The notes under the pieces: model-generated
The model's database searches: none
The model's input: the letters and a program-made list of their open reading frames with translations, nothing else
Told to the model about the DNA's origin: nothing
Made by a program: the position numbers and the translations under genes
Assembly (NCBI GenBank): GCA_039090855.1
Contig: CM076991.1
Coordinates: 103,614,021-103,678,020, forward strand
From: Macrothele yani
Taxonomy: Eukaryota; Arthropoda; Arachnida; Araneae; Macrothelidae
DNA: 64,000 nucleotides
Direction of reading: 5' to 3'
Shown here: positions 9,722 through 20,080 of the stretch, one piece after another
How the letters are laid out: every line of letters begins with the position of its first letter
How positions within the stretch are numbered: position 1 is the first letter of the stretch

Positions 9722-9922
9722 TATTTAGGGTATGTGGAATTATCAAGTTTTCTGCCTACTAACTTACGTAAATCAGTTTTGAGATATTAGTACTACTGCT
9801 ATTTGTTCCTCACGTATTTTGGAATGTTCGAGCAGAGTGCTCACACGATGTTTATAGGATAAAAATAGGTGAACAGTAAGTCAAACTTTCTGAAACTTTT
9901 TTTGAGTGACTTTGTTTCACTT

Positions 9923-9958
<36 letters not shown>

Positions 9959-10286
9959 TAAATAAGAAGAGGCAGTATTCTCAAAATCAAAGTAGTGTTC
10001 TCAATTTTTCAAGCAGTAAAAGAGCGCAACACAGCCATGAGTGCTGTTCTTGTCCTTTACCCTACACTATATAAAATTTAGTAAATTTCACGAGATACTT
10101 TCCGCGATTCCCTTTGTGAATTAACGAAGCATATTTCTGACAGAACCTTTTCCGTGAAATGGCGGAAAGAAACCTGAATTTTGAATTTTTCGTACGCCAG
10201 GAAAATTCTGAATTGTTAGGAACCCTTCCGCAGTTCGTTTTCGTATATTAACGGAAAAAATCTATTTTCACTATTTCCTTACGCAT
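9722..10286. other. Spacer with (GA)n tract
   Basis: No gene seen. A pure (GA)n microsatellite occupies 9924-9956. The rest is AT-rich and unassigned. Confidence 0.6.
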
Positions 10287-10296
10287 ATGACAAAAC

Positions 10297-11508
10297 TTTC
10301 ACACCGCTTGAAGGTAACAATGGACATGGCTCAACCGAGAGAACAAGCTGGATTCAGGAGTGGCTACAGCACAATAGATCATATCCACGTACTGAGAGAA
10401 CTAATTGAAAGAGCGAGGGAATATGAACTTCCATTGTGCATGGCTTTTATCGATTATGAAAAGGCCTTTGATTCAGTGAAACCATCAGCAGTTACAATGG
10501 CTCTGAAATCCTGCGGTACTGAAGATGCATACATTAATATTATTAATAACATCTATGAAAATGCAAGTGCAAAGATTCGGCTGTTTGAAAATACAACACA
10601 CATAAAATTTGGAAAGGGAGTAAGACAAGGTGACACCATATCTCCGAAGCTCTTTAATGCCACATTGGAAAATGTCTTTCAATCACTAAACTGGGAAAAC
10701 AAAGGGATAAAAATTAATGGAGATTATCTTACTCACCTGCGTTTTGCTGATGACGTAGTCATTTTTGCAACTACCCCATCAGAGCTGCAAAGTATGATCC
10801 AGGAACTTGCTGACAAGAGTAAAGAAGTGGGATTAAAAAATGGACTTTCAGAAGACAAAAGTGATGTTCAATGCTTTTACAAGAAATGAAGATTTATCGA
10901 TTGATGGAGAAAAACTGGAGATAACAGACACGTACGTTTATCTTGGACAGCAGATATCACGTGAGGGTCACATTGATGAAGAAATTAATCGGCGTACAAA
11001 ACTTGCCTGGAGAGCTTTTGGAAGAAACAGCATAATTTTCAAGAGCAATATGCCATTATGTCTTAAAAGAAAAGTGTTTGATCAATGCATCCTTCCGGTG
11101 CTTACGGATGGTGCAGAGACGTGGACCTTAACTAAAAGAGACATACAAAGGCTGCAGACAACTCAAAGCAGCGTGGAGAGGTGCATGCTTGGTATAACCA
11201 GGAGAGATAAGAAGAGGAACTCGTGGATCCGAAAAATGACAAGAGTGGAAGACATCAGGATCAGAGTTAAATCCCTGAAATGGCAATGGGCTGGACATAC
11301 TGCCAGAAGGACAGACCATCGATGGACAGCCGAAATTTTAGATTGGATTCCAAGGGACAGGAAAAGACCCAGAAGAAGACCACATGGGCGATGGGTGGAT
11401 GAAATTCGAAAGTATGCGGGAGTGACATGGAGGAGACTGGCTCAAGACAGACCGTTGTGGAGGAAACTTGGGGAGACCTTCGTCCAGCAGTGGATTGATA
11501 ATGGTTGA
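10297..11508 (+). pseudogene. RTE LINE reverse transcriptase, C-terminal 400 residues
   Basis: RT motifs are present in order: AFIDYEKAFDSV (motif A), GKGVRQGDTISPKLFN (motif B), LRFADDVVIFA (motif C with catalytic DD). The C-terminal region follows (IQRLQTTQSSVERC, KWQWAGHTARRTDHRW). One extra A in an A-run near 10838 shifts the frame, so the protein is split at about 10889/10840. No other stops occur. Its close similarity to the 29.3 kb copy implies a recent common source. Confidence 0.9.
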
Positions 11509-11534
11509 CAATGATGATGATGATGATGATGATG
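10297..11534 (+). mobile_element. RTE-clade LINE, 5'-truncated copy
   Basis: It starts abruptly inside the RT domain at a point matching position ~30530 of the full copy, and ends in a (gat)n/(atg)n tail after the stop codon, typical of RTE 3' ends. The 10 bp atgacaaaac occurs at both ends (10287-10296 and 11535-11544), a target-site duplication. The apparent ATG at 10287 is part of this duplication and not a start codon. Loss of the 5' part is the usual outcome of target-primed reverse transcription. Confidence 0.9.
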
Positions 11535-11544
11535 ATGACAAAAC

Positions 11545-11902
11545 ATTTCCGGTAGTAGGACCGACTCGTGGAAATACTTGAGCCTTGATTAGCTGTTCAA
11601 TTTCAAACGTTTGTCGAAGAATCTGATTTTAAAGATCTGTAGCGAAATCGGATATTGTGGATCGCATATCGCATGATATTTTGGTTATTGTGGTTTCTAG
11701 ACATTCCTTCAACTCTCCCCTGTTTTGGTCACCAGCTCTTGTATATTCTGTTACCGTAAGAAATCTTGCACTTAAATTATCGTACGGGTGATTTTATGAT
11801 TATGTATCAGTCTGTGGAGCCTTTAATTCAAAAGTCAATACAGGTATCAAAAGTACATTTTACATTTAGAAGATTTGTGAATTAATACTATAAAGCAATA
11901 TA
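11545..11902. other. Unassigned spacer
   Basis: AT-rich, no open frame of note, no repeat recognised. Confidence 0.5.
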
Positions 11903-13124
11903 CATGGATGAGATATCACATTATGACCACCTACCTAATAAATTATAGGAGCCCCTTTACAAACTCAAAACAACAGTCACTCGGCGAGGCATCGATTCGA
12001 TGAGGTGGCGATAGGTATCCTGGGGTATCTGGTACCATAATGTAAACATCAGGTCCTCCAGTTCACGTACATTTTGGGGTGGTGGCGATTTAGCGTGAAC
12101 TCGCTGTACCAAGTGAAACCACAAATCTTTCCATTCGGTTCACGTAAGCAGAATTTGGAGGCCTTTGCATCAACTGAAAGTCGCCAGCATGTTCCTCAAA
12201 CCACTCCTTGACGATTCTGGCAGTGTGGAATGGCGCATTATTCTGTTGGTAATAACCATCACGAGCAGAGAACACAGTTGCCATGAATGGATGAACTTGG
12301 TCCGCAACGATGTTCAGATACCTGACAGCTGTCAGGGATTGTTCTATTGGGATAATGGGGCCTAAAGGTGTCACAATAAAACATCGTCCACAGCATAATA
12401 CCGTCGCCAGCCTGTCTCCGTCAAACAGTGCATCCAAGTGCCATAGCCTCGGTTGGTAATCGACGTATCGGCCCTCTGTCGTGTGCTTGATACGCCAGGA
12501 ATCTTGATTCGTCAGACCAGGCCACTTTCTTCCAATCATCCACGGTCAAATCTCGATGATCTTGGGCACATTTCATACGTTGTTGGCGATGACGTACAGA
12601 GAGTATGGGGACACCGCTGGGATCTTCAGGTACGCAGGCCCATGCGCAGAATGCTGCGTTGAACTGTGTGCTGTGAAGACATTGCCCTGATCATCACTCT
12701 TGTAGCTGCGGCTGATTTGTCGCACTGTGACCCTGTGGTCGCTGTGAACTATGCGCGACAGTCTTCGTTCTCCTTTGATATCAATAAGCTACGGAAGGCA
12801 CACGGCTGGACGATGGTTCGTCGTTTGCCCATTTGTGCACCACTTTTGATACGTACCCACTATAGCGGCACGTGAACAACCCACAAGCCGCGCCGTTTCC
12901 GAGATCGTAGTTCCGAGGCACCGTGTCATCACAATTTGTCCTTTATCAAACTCCGATAAATCGGCAGCTTTTCCCATTCTGACTCCGAACACTCTACTAA
13001 CCGAAAGCCGGTCTTCCGGTTGTATATATAATTTTCTATGAACTTCTCCTGCGCCACCGTTTGGTCTCTAGGCGCGCTCATTTCTCTAGGCTGGAGGTGG
13101 TCACGATATAATGGCTCATTGGTG
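11903..13124 (-). mobile_element. Tc1-D: Tc1-like transposon, 1.22 kb
   Basis: The left end is catggatgagatatcacatta and the right end, read in reverse, is caccaatgagccattatat; both lead into gaccacct. TA flanks are at 11901-11902 and 13125-13126. The terminal repeats are diverged but collinear. The element is full length and encoded on the minus strand. Confidence 0.85.
12090..12992 (-). pseudogene. Tc1-D transposase pseudogene
   Basis: The N-terminus from 12992 reads [24 protein letters not shown]...[15 protein letters not shown], a clear helix-turn-helix. It belongs to the same broad family as Tc1-B. The first catalytic region (WSDESRFLAYQAH) is readable near 12515 in one frame. A second frame (12539-12090) then carries HPFMATVF..DGYYQQNNAPFHTARIV, where the second catalytic Asp is Asn. 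The tail (LMQRPPNSAYVNRMER) has lost the usual SPDLNPIE acidic residues. Frameshifts and Asp-to-Asn exclude activity. Confidence 0.85.
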
Positions 13125-13126
13125 TA

Positions 13127-13708
13127 TTTTACCATTTCTTATAGGTAACTGAAAGCTATCGTTAGTTTAAAAAGATCTCAAGTTCCGAAGCATTTTGTTG
13201 CCTCAAAAATTCATGGTGAAAAAAAATTAATTAATTTGTGATGTCTTCCTACAGAAGAAATAAAGTTACTATAAATCTATATATAAAACGAAACAATAAG
13301 ATACAACAGAAAGTAGAATGACTACTTCACTCGTATTGAGGACGAAAACATTTCATCATCGCGCAATTTGAGTTCTACCTTGAACGTGCCCGTGCGTTCT
13401 GAGTATTTCTGACTCAATGGTTAAGAAGCCCGGTTTCTGTTAAGCCATCCCAAACGACCTGGAATCTAGTCCCTCTAGGGAAAGGATTACCTGGCGTAAA
13501 GGCTGAAAAAATTCGGTGCCTTTGATTTTGCGAAATTTCTGCATAAATATGGAAAAACCCGAAGAGAACTTTTCTGGAATTACTGAAAATTTGTGAAAAT
13601 AAGGAAGTTAAAAAAACCGGGAACTTTTGACAATTGAAATTTCGTACACTTAACTGCAGCTTTGCTGCATGTTATTTTTAGAAATTGTCCGTGTATTCAC
13701 ATCACTTG
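13127..13708. other. Unassigned spacer
   Basis: About 580 bp without recognisable coding, tRNA-like or tandem sequence. Confidence 0.5.
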
Positions 13709-13837
13709 CACAGTTGTATCAGAATAATATGACCACCCCCGGAATCACACTGTACCCGCCCAGGCGGGTCACAGACTGCACGTGACATGGTCGGCCACAC
13801 GGATATATAAGCGTTCGGCCAGGACAGACGAGCCATA

Positions 13838-14846
13838 ATGCGTCACGTGAGCATAATAGGCAAAGCTAGTAATTTGACAGACGCTCAAAACGGAATAAAT
13901 CAAAGAGGAATGATCATCGGCCACCGCGCCAAGGGTGGAAGCATCTCAGAAACAGCAGACTACGTGGACTGTTCGCGAGGTGCTGTAGTAAGGGTGCACC
14001 AAGAATGGACCCCTAGTACACCGAGTACCGCGTGACGTCATAAATGTAAAGCCCCAAAGGCCATCTACCCCAAAGGAGAACGTCGCCTTTGTCAACTGGT
14101 AAAGGACAATCGACGCGCAACAGAGCAGCAATTTACCACGCAAATGAACGCTGGGGCCCCCAGGTACGTGTCCCCGATAACAGTAGAGCAAACCCTGTTA
14201 CGCATGGGTCTCCGGAGTCAACGCTGCGTCAAGGCGCCCATGTTAACCTTTGTCCATCGGCAACGACGCCTGCACTTCCCATGGGACTACCGTAATTGAG
14301 CAGTGAAACAGTGAGAAAAGATTGCCTTCTCCGACGAATTGAGGCTTTTGCTCCACAGAAGTGACGGGCGGGAGCGGAAACGGGGTCAGACACAGGAAAT
14401 CCAACACTCCTACAAGCTTGTCAGTCAAATACAAGCCGGCGGTGGGAGTGTGCATGCCTAGGGGTTGTTTTTCTGGTATGACCTGGGACCGCTGGTACCA
14501 ATGGATGGGTAAACGCCAATGACTATATGTTCATCCTCGCTGACCACATGCATCCCTTCATGTTGGACGTTTACCCTGGTGGTGATGGTGTCTACCACCA
14601 CGACAATGCGCCGTGCCACATCGCTAAGGGGATGTGTAACTGGTTCCAGGAACACGACAGCGACGTCTTTGTTCTGCCATGGCCAGTGAAAACGCTTAAC
14701 CTCAATCTCATAGAACACTTGTGGGACTATTTGTATCGACAGGTTCGACGTGCCGACCCGCAACTACGCGATCTCCGGGAGCTCCATGCATGGCTGTTCG
14801 GCTAGCTTCCCAGGGCCTCATTGCGTCCATGTCATTCGGGCCAAGG
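13838..14846 (+). pseudogene. Tc1-E transposase pseudogene
   Basis: Starts MRHVSIIGKASNLTDAQ and continues RGMIIGHRAKGGSISETADYVDCSRGAVVRVHQEW (in two parts), a Tc1 helix-turn-helix. Later frames give IAFSDELRLLLHRSDG (first Asp kept, the following DES changed to DEL), FWYDLGPLVPMDG, YHHDNAPCHIAK (second Asp kept) and LNLIEHLWDYLYR. Stops at former Trp codons (TGA twice near 14297-14312, TAG near 14460) and frame changes inactivate it. The C-terminus resumes after the hAT at 15879 (IRAKGGFSC-like). Confidence 0.8.
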
Positions 14847-15026
14847 CAGGGGCGTAACTACGCATTTCTGCGCCCGGGGCAAACTGCAAAATATTGTGCC
14901 CTAATCTGCGTCTCTCTCTTTCAATCTCTGTTTCTCTCTCTCTCTCTTTTTCTTTCACTCTATCTTTTTCTTTCACTGACTTTCACCCGCCCCCCTCTCT
15001 CTCTCTCTCTCTGTCTCTCTCTTTCA

Positions 15027-15068
<42 letters not shown>

Positions 15069-15878
15069 CTTTCACTCTCTCTCTTTTTTCTTTCACTCTC
15101 TTTTTTTCACTCTCACCCTCTCTCTCTCTCTTTCTGTATCTCTCTCTCTGTCTCTTTCACTCTCTGTCTCTGTCTCTCTTTTTTTTTCACTCTTTTTCAC
15201 CCCACCCCTCTCTCTCTCACTCTCTCTCTCTCTCTCACACACACACATACACCAAAAGAACAAAAAAACAGCATTGCAAATCTAAGCTAGCACAAGCTAA
15301 AGAGAAGAGTTTTCAAGAAACATAGCTTTAAATTAAAGACGGCAAAAAGCGGATACAATTTCCAATACATAACAGTACTGCAAAGACTTTCTAGCGAAAC
15401 TAGGCGTAAAAAAGGCACAATAAAAATGTGACTGTTTTTACAGCTTTTCACAACTGCTTCGGAGTTTAGACCTTCAGCACCGCATCATGCAGACCGAATG
15501 TATCTCACATGGCATGCAGCCACAATAAAGACTGAATAGCCTCCAGAGAATCTTCAAAAATGTGAACAACATCCTTATCTTGCAATCCACATATAGTCCA
15601 TCCAACTAAAGAAGTACTGGAGGCCCCATTGTTGTAGAAGGGGGACGTGGTTCTTCTTCAGTTGGACGGGCTTATACAATCCCACCTTTCTTACTGAATG
15701 TGAGCAACTAACAACTCCTGAACATTTTGAGGAGGAAATTCTAATTTCAATTCTGCCGGAAACTTGTGTAAAAGTTTCAGTTCCAATTGTAATCGCATTC
15801 CAAACAGTGATTTCTGCGCTTTCTTTTGAGCTGCGCCCGGGGCAGTCACACCGTCTGCCCCGCCCTAGTTACGGCTAT
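14847..15878. mobile_element. Non-autonomous hAT copy 1 (1,032 bp)
   Basis: It is flanked by the 8 bp repeat ggccaagg at 14839-14846 and 15879-15886, as expected for the hAT superfamily. The left end is caggggcgtaactac and the right end reads ctagttacggctat, imperfect short inverted repeats of the CAGNGGCGTAAC type. 14905-15243 is a long CT-rich simple-sequence expansion. 15430-15878 matches 27290-27821. There is no transposase. Confidence 0.85.
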
Positions 15879-15940
15879 GGCCAAGGGTGGTTTTTCCTGT
15901 TGTTAGGTAGGTAGTCATATTATTCTTTTACGGCTGTGTA

Positions 15941-16955
15941 TTTTTTACAGTCCACGGAGAACAGTGCGAACTGTTTAATCTTAAAATGTCATGTAGTCTT
16001 TGTATCCTGGAATAAAACAGAAATAAGTGTTTGTGAAACTATCAGTTGGCAAATTTTAGAAAACTGGAATCATGAAAAACTTAATTAAGGCTACTAAAAA
16101 TAATACAACACGATTGATTTTTAAAAAAGGAACTAACAAGGTAAAAAATATTTCTTAGATAAAATGGATGGCAATTAGAAAAAGCTCAAATGCGCCTCAC
16201 TACATGCATGATTGGTTCCATCTAGCTTCAGGATTATTTTTATAGAACTAAAACTGGCACCACTTCGTTTGAAGTCGCATGGGAAATTTGCCGCGGTGGT
16301 GACTTGAAATAAATTACGAAATTCATTAAATCGTCATTTACGTTTCTCCAGCATGCATGAAATTGCTCTTTCAATAAATACTGAAAGGAGGAATCACGGT
16401 AGGCAAAGGGTGTTTGATGTGTTGTCGAATTTGTCATGAAATGCAGCTCTTTGAAAAGATGCGAATGCTTCAGAATGTTTGATGGGACTCGCATCACGTG
16501 TACGCCATTTCTGGTCAAACGATTACTTTCATTGAATTTCAATGAAATCAAAAGTGTAACTCTATTTGCAGTTGCATTGAAGTTTATCAGTTGTGAAAAT
16601 TCCGCGAACACTTTTAATTGTGCCGGACGGACCGGAACAGAACTGATAGTTCGTTCAAGTATTTAGAAAGCCTCCTGTCAACATTTTCACAAAGTCTATT
16701 TGTTTTGAAAAAAAAAAAGCTACTTTGCAGGTCCAAGGAGGTGTGTGCATCACCAGTTTCGTCTTATCTTTATCAATTTTTTGCAATTCGCGCTTCTTTA
16801 CATGGAATACCCTTAGGATTTATCCGTCTCAAAGAGGTCAACAAGGAGAAATACAGATTAAAAACTAATTTTTTGTTCAACGGATTCCTTCTCTGCATCG
16901 TAGGATTGAAAAAAAATCTGTGATTCTTATTCTGATGCGGATTCCGTACTGGCAG
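15941..16955. other. Unassigned spacer
   Basis: A 123-codon open frame lies at 16240-16611 on the minus strand, but it has no recognisable domain and ordinary AT-rich composition. I do not call it a gene. The rest holds nothing recognised. Confidence 0.45.
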
Positions 16956-17136
16956 AGCTTTGTTAACCAGAGTTATTCTTGTTCTTTAGATGGGAAAAGC
17001 AGCAGGGTTAAGCAAATTGGACAAAGACCAAATTTTAATCGCCAGACGACTGGGTCAGAGCACTTCAGAAGCTGGAGGGTTGCTCACGGCCAGCATGGTC
17101 GGTACTTTCAAAAAGTGGTCCGAGGAAGGAAACAAG

Positions 17137-17691
17137 TTAGTAAAATCATGCAATACATTGATAATGATACGCTTTCCGACGTTCCAGAAATCATTACTGA
17201 AGTTATGATGATAATGGCTCTGGAATAAATCTCGCTGCTGTGCCCTAACCTTTGACCCCCATTTTGATGATATTGAGCTGAACCGGTTCAGTATACCTCC
17301 GAAACAGCATCATAAAGTTTTGTCGCAATAGAAGCATTTTTAGTCAATTTATGAGGATAATGGTTGTGGAACAAATCTCCTCTGACCCAATTTCGATGAT
17401 ATTGAACAGAACCGGTTCAGTTTACCTCCGGAACAATATGATAAAGTTTTGTTGCAATCGAAGCATTTTTACGTAAGTTATGACGCATAAAGGCGATGGA
17501 ATGGATCCCGCTCCAATGCCCTGACCTTTGACCCCATTTCGTCCATTTTTAATAGGGTTCGTCTCCAGGTTGTCCCCTACCACATACTAATATCTCATAG
17601 AAATCGAACCATTTTCACGCGAGTTATCGTGCGGACAGACGGACAAAGCTGGAGCACATACGCTTCTTCACCCTACGGTTGGAAAGCGTAA
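17137..17691 (+). mobile_element. Helentron-like (HINE) element, copy 1
   Basis: It begins acaagttagtaaaatcatgc, holds tacgctttcc shortly inside, then ~144 bp core units with the signature ctttgaccccatttc, a short gacagacggacaaa stretch, and ends ...cctacggttggaaagcgta. The 3' end can form a hairpin (tacgctt...aagcgta). A 13 bp subterminal sequence tacgctttccaac near the 5' end is the inverted match of gttggaaagcgta at the 3' end in better-preserved copies. This combination (subterminal inverted repeat, tandem core, short microsatellite, 3' hairpin, no clear TSD) is known for Helentron-derived elements such as DINE-1 and oyster pearl elements. No protein is encoded. Confidence 0.6.
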
Positions 17692-19205
17692 CAAGTTAGT
17701 AAAATCATGCAATGCATTGATTATGATACGCTTTCCAACATACCAGAAATCATTACTCAAGTTATGAGTATAATGGCTGTGGAATTAATCTCGGTCCTGT
17801 GCCCTGACCTTTGATTCCATTTCGATGATATTCAACAGAACCGGTTCAGTATACCTCCGAAATAACATGATAAACTTTTCTCGCAATCGAAGCATTTTTA
17901 CGTAAGTTATGATGCTTAAGGGCTATGGAATAGATCTCGCTGTTGTGTCATAACCTTTGACCCCATTTCGCCCTATCTTTAATATGGTTTCGTCCTAAGG
18001 CAGGTCCCCAACCACATACTAAAATTTCAGTCGAAATCGAAGCTCTTTTACGTTAGTTATGACGCATAAGAACAGTGGAAGGGACCACGCTCCTATGTCC
18101 TGACTTTTGACCCCATTTCGTTCACTTTCAATAGGGTTCCCTCCCAGATGTTCCCCTACCACATACTACAATGTCAAACGATTTTTACGCGAGTTATCGT
18201 GCGGAAGGGCATACGCAGAAAACGCGTAACGTAATGAGACAGATGGGAATCGCGACTATCTGCTCGCAAGAGTGTGACGTCATAAAACTTTAATGGGATC
18301 CACACTCAACGCGTGACGTAATGACACAGATGGCGTGACCGCGCGCCAACATCTAATGGAACGACGCCATGACACTAGAAACGTGGTAATTCGGGGTGGT
18401 TATTTACCCACTAAACGAAATTTCCTAAAGCCGAGATCAAGCTAAATCGATTTCTAGTACCAGAACACCTTAGGTTAACGACTTTCATCAGAAGCCTTCG
18501 AGCCGTTTTCAAAATAAAATTTACATACGTACAAGAATTGCTCCTTTAATAGTATGGGATAAGGGCGATGGAATGGATCCCGATCCTATGTCCTGACCTT
18601 TGATCCAATTTCGTCCATTTTAAATAGGGTTGGTCCCCAGGTGGTCCTTTACCACATACTAAAATTCCATCGAAATAGAACAATTTTTACGTACGTTATG
18701 ACGCATAAAAGCAATGGAATGCATCGCTCTTCTATGTCCTGAACTTTGACCCCACTTCACCTATGTTTAAAAGGATTCATTTCCAGGCAGTCCCCTACGA
18801 CATACTGACATTTCATCGAAATCGAACCGTATTTACGCAAGTTATGATGTGTAAGGGCAATGGAAGGGATCCCGCTCCTATGTCCTGACCTTCGACCCCA
18901 CTTCACCCATTTTCGATAGGATTCGTCCCCAGGTGGTCTCCTGCCAAATACTAAAATTTCATCCAAATCGAGTCATATTTACGCAAGTTATGACGCATAA
19001 GAGTAATGGAATGGATCCCGCTCCTATGTCGTGATCTTTGACCCCATCTCACCCATTTTCAATAGGGTTTGTTCCCAAGTGGTCCCCTACCACGTACTAA
19101 AATTTCATCGAAATCGAACCATTTTTACTCTAGTTATCGTGAGGACAGACAGGCGGACAAAGCTGGAGCATATACGCTTTTTCAACCTACGGTTGGAATG
19201 CGTAA
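17692..19205 (+). mobile_element. Helentron-like (HINE) element, copy 2, in tandem
   Basis: A second complete unit starts immediately after the 3' end of copy 1, with the same acaagttagtaaaatcatgc leader, and ends cctacggttggaatgcgta at 19205. It has about eight core units of ~144 bp, of two alternating-type sequences (ending ...ttcgatgatattcaac and ...cccattttcaatagggtt). An unrelated ~340 bp segment (18205-18548) interrupts the array. Confidence 0.6.
18205..18548. other. Unrelated segment inside HINE copy 2
   Basis: Between core units lies non-repeated sequence containing acgcgtaacgtaatga and, later, acgcgtgacgtaatgacac, a short internal duplication. No family recognised. It could be an independent insertion or a captured piece. 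Confidence 0.45.
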
Positions 19206-19610
19206 AAAGACGACGAACCTGCGGCAAGGTGTGGGCCAATTACTGCTCATCAGTGCTAGAGGTGAGCGAAGGCTTTCCCGTACGGTACAAGCCAACAGAA
19301 GGGATACAGTGCCGAAACTCGCGGGTAATGTGAATGCTGGTGACGAGAATAACGTGTCACAACATACAGTACATGGAACCTTACTGAAAATGGTGCTGCG
19401 TAGCAGCCGCAGGTTGCTGTGAGTGCCCATGCTAACTTCTGTTCACTGTCGATAGCGCTTACAATGGGCACGCGAGCATCAAAACTGGACCTTGAATAAT
19501 TGGAAAAAGGTCATCTGGTCCGATGAATATCGTTTCCTGTTGCACTATGTGGGAAAACCTGGGTCCAGTATTTATAGAGTAGTCGTCTATGACTCATGAT
19601 AACTGACCCA

Positions 19611-19651
19611 TGGATGACTACAAACGGTTCCTGTTTGTAGTCATCCATGAG
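19611..19651. repeat. 17 bp perfect inverted repeat in Tc1-B copy 2
   Basis: Arms catggatgactacaaac and its exact complement flank a 7 bp loop. It sits inside an extra stretch of ~90 bp where gtccagta occurs twice (near 19562 and 19651), so it looks like a snapback rearrangement within the transposon. Confidence 0.85.
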
Positions 19652-20080
19652 TCCAGTAATCCATGTGCAAGAAACTATGACGTCTACCACCTACCTTAAC
19701 TTTATTGCAGACCAGGTATATTCTTTCATGGCAACGGTATTCCCCTCTAGAAGTGCCTTCTTTCAGAAAAATAATGCGTCATGCTACTCTGCCCGCATTG
19801 TTCGAAAATTCTTCGCGGAACGTGAGAAAGACACCTAAGTATTCCTCTAGCCTCCAAATTCCAGAGACATCAATTCAGTTTGTGTTGAAATAGCATAGAC
19901 GGCTCAACCACGTAATTTACAAGAGTTAAAAAATCTGCTGGTAACGTGTTGGTACAAGATACCATAAGACAAGTTTAGAAATCGTGTAGCCTCTATGTCT
20001 AGCCGGGTAAGAGTTGTTTTGACGACACATGGAAAAACAACATCATATTTGGCAGGTGGTCATAATGCTTTGGCTCTTCG

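Larger units (their letters stand above)
13709..15938 (+). mobile_element. Tc1-E: Tc1-like transposon carrying a hAT insertion
   Basis: The left end is cacagttgtatcagaataatatgacc (in two parts) and the right end in reverse is cacagccgtaaaagaataat. The right end has TA at 15939-15940; the left flank has decayed to TG. Without the 1,032 bp insertion and its 8 bp repeat, the element would be about 1.19 kb. A TATA-like gatatataagc precedes the start codon at 13838. Confidence 0.85.
16990..19960 (+). pseudogene. Tc1-B copy 2 transposase pseudogene
   Basis: 16990-17136 encodes MGKAAGLSKLDKDQILIARR and continues through a helix-turn-helix to FKKWSEEGNK. 19206-19560 gives TTNLRQGVGQLL...SVHGTLLKM-like text and, near 19500, VIWSDEYRFLLH (first Asp kept). 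A local rearrangement at 19560-19650 (see hairpin) precedes FIADQVYSFMATVF and FFQKNNASCYSARIV, where the second catalytic Asp is Asn. The tail is frame-shifted. Inactive. Confidence 0.75.
16960..20080 (+). mobile_element. Tc1-B copy 2, split by Helentron-like elements
   Basis: Tc1-B sequence at 16960-17136 breaks inside the gene, resumes at about 19206 and runs to a terminal repeat ending aggtggtcataatgctttgg near 20070. The coding phrase SEEGK|TTNLRQG is split by the inserted block 17137-19205. This gives a clean pre-insertion reference for both families. Confidence 0.8.

Noticed and set aside
14721..15325. Two long plus-strand frames rich in Leu, Ser and Phe, looking like a membrane protein
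   Set aside because: They are translations of the CT-rich simple sequence inside the short hAT element.
16240..16611. 123-codon minus-strand frame as a host gene
   Set aside because: No recognised motif, no paralogue in the window, and length compatible with chance in AT-rich DNA.
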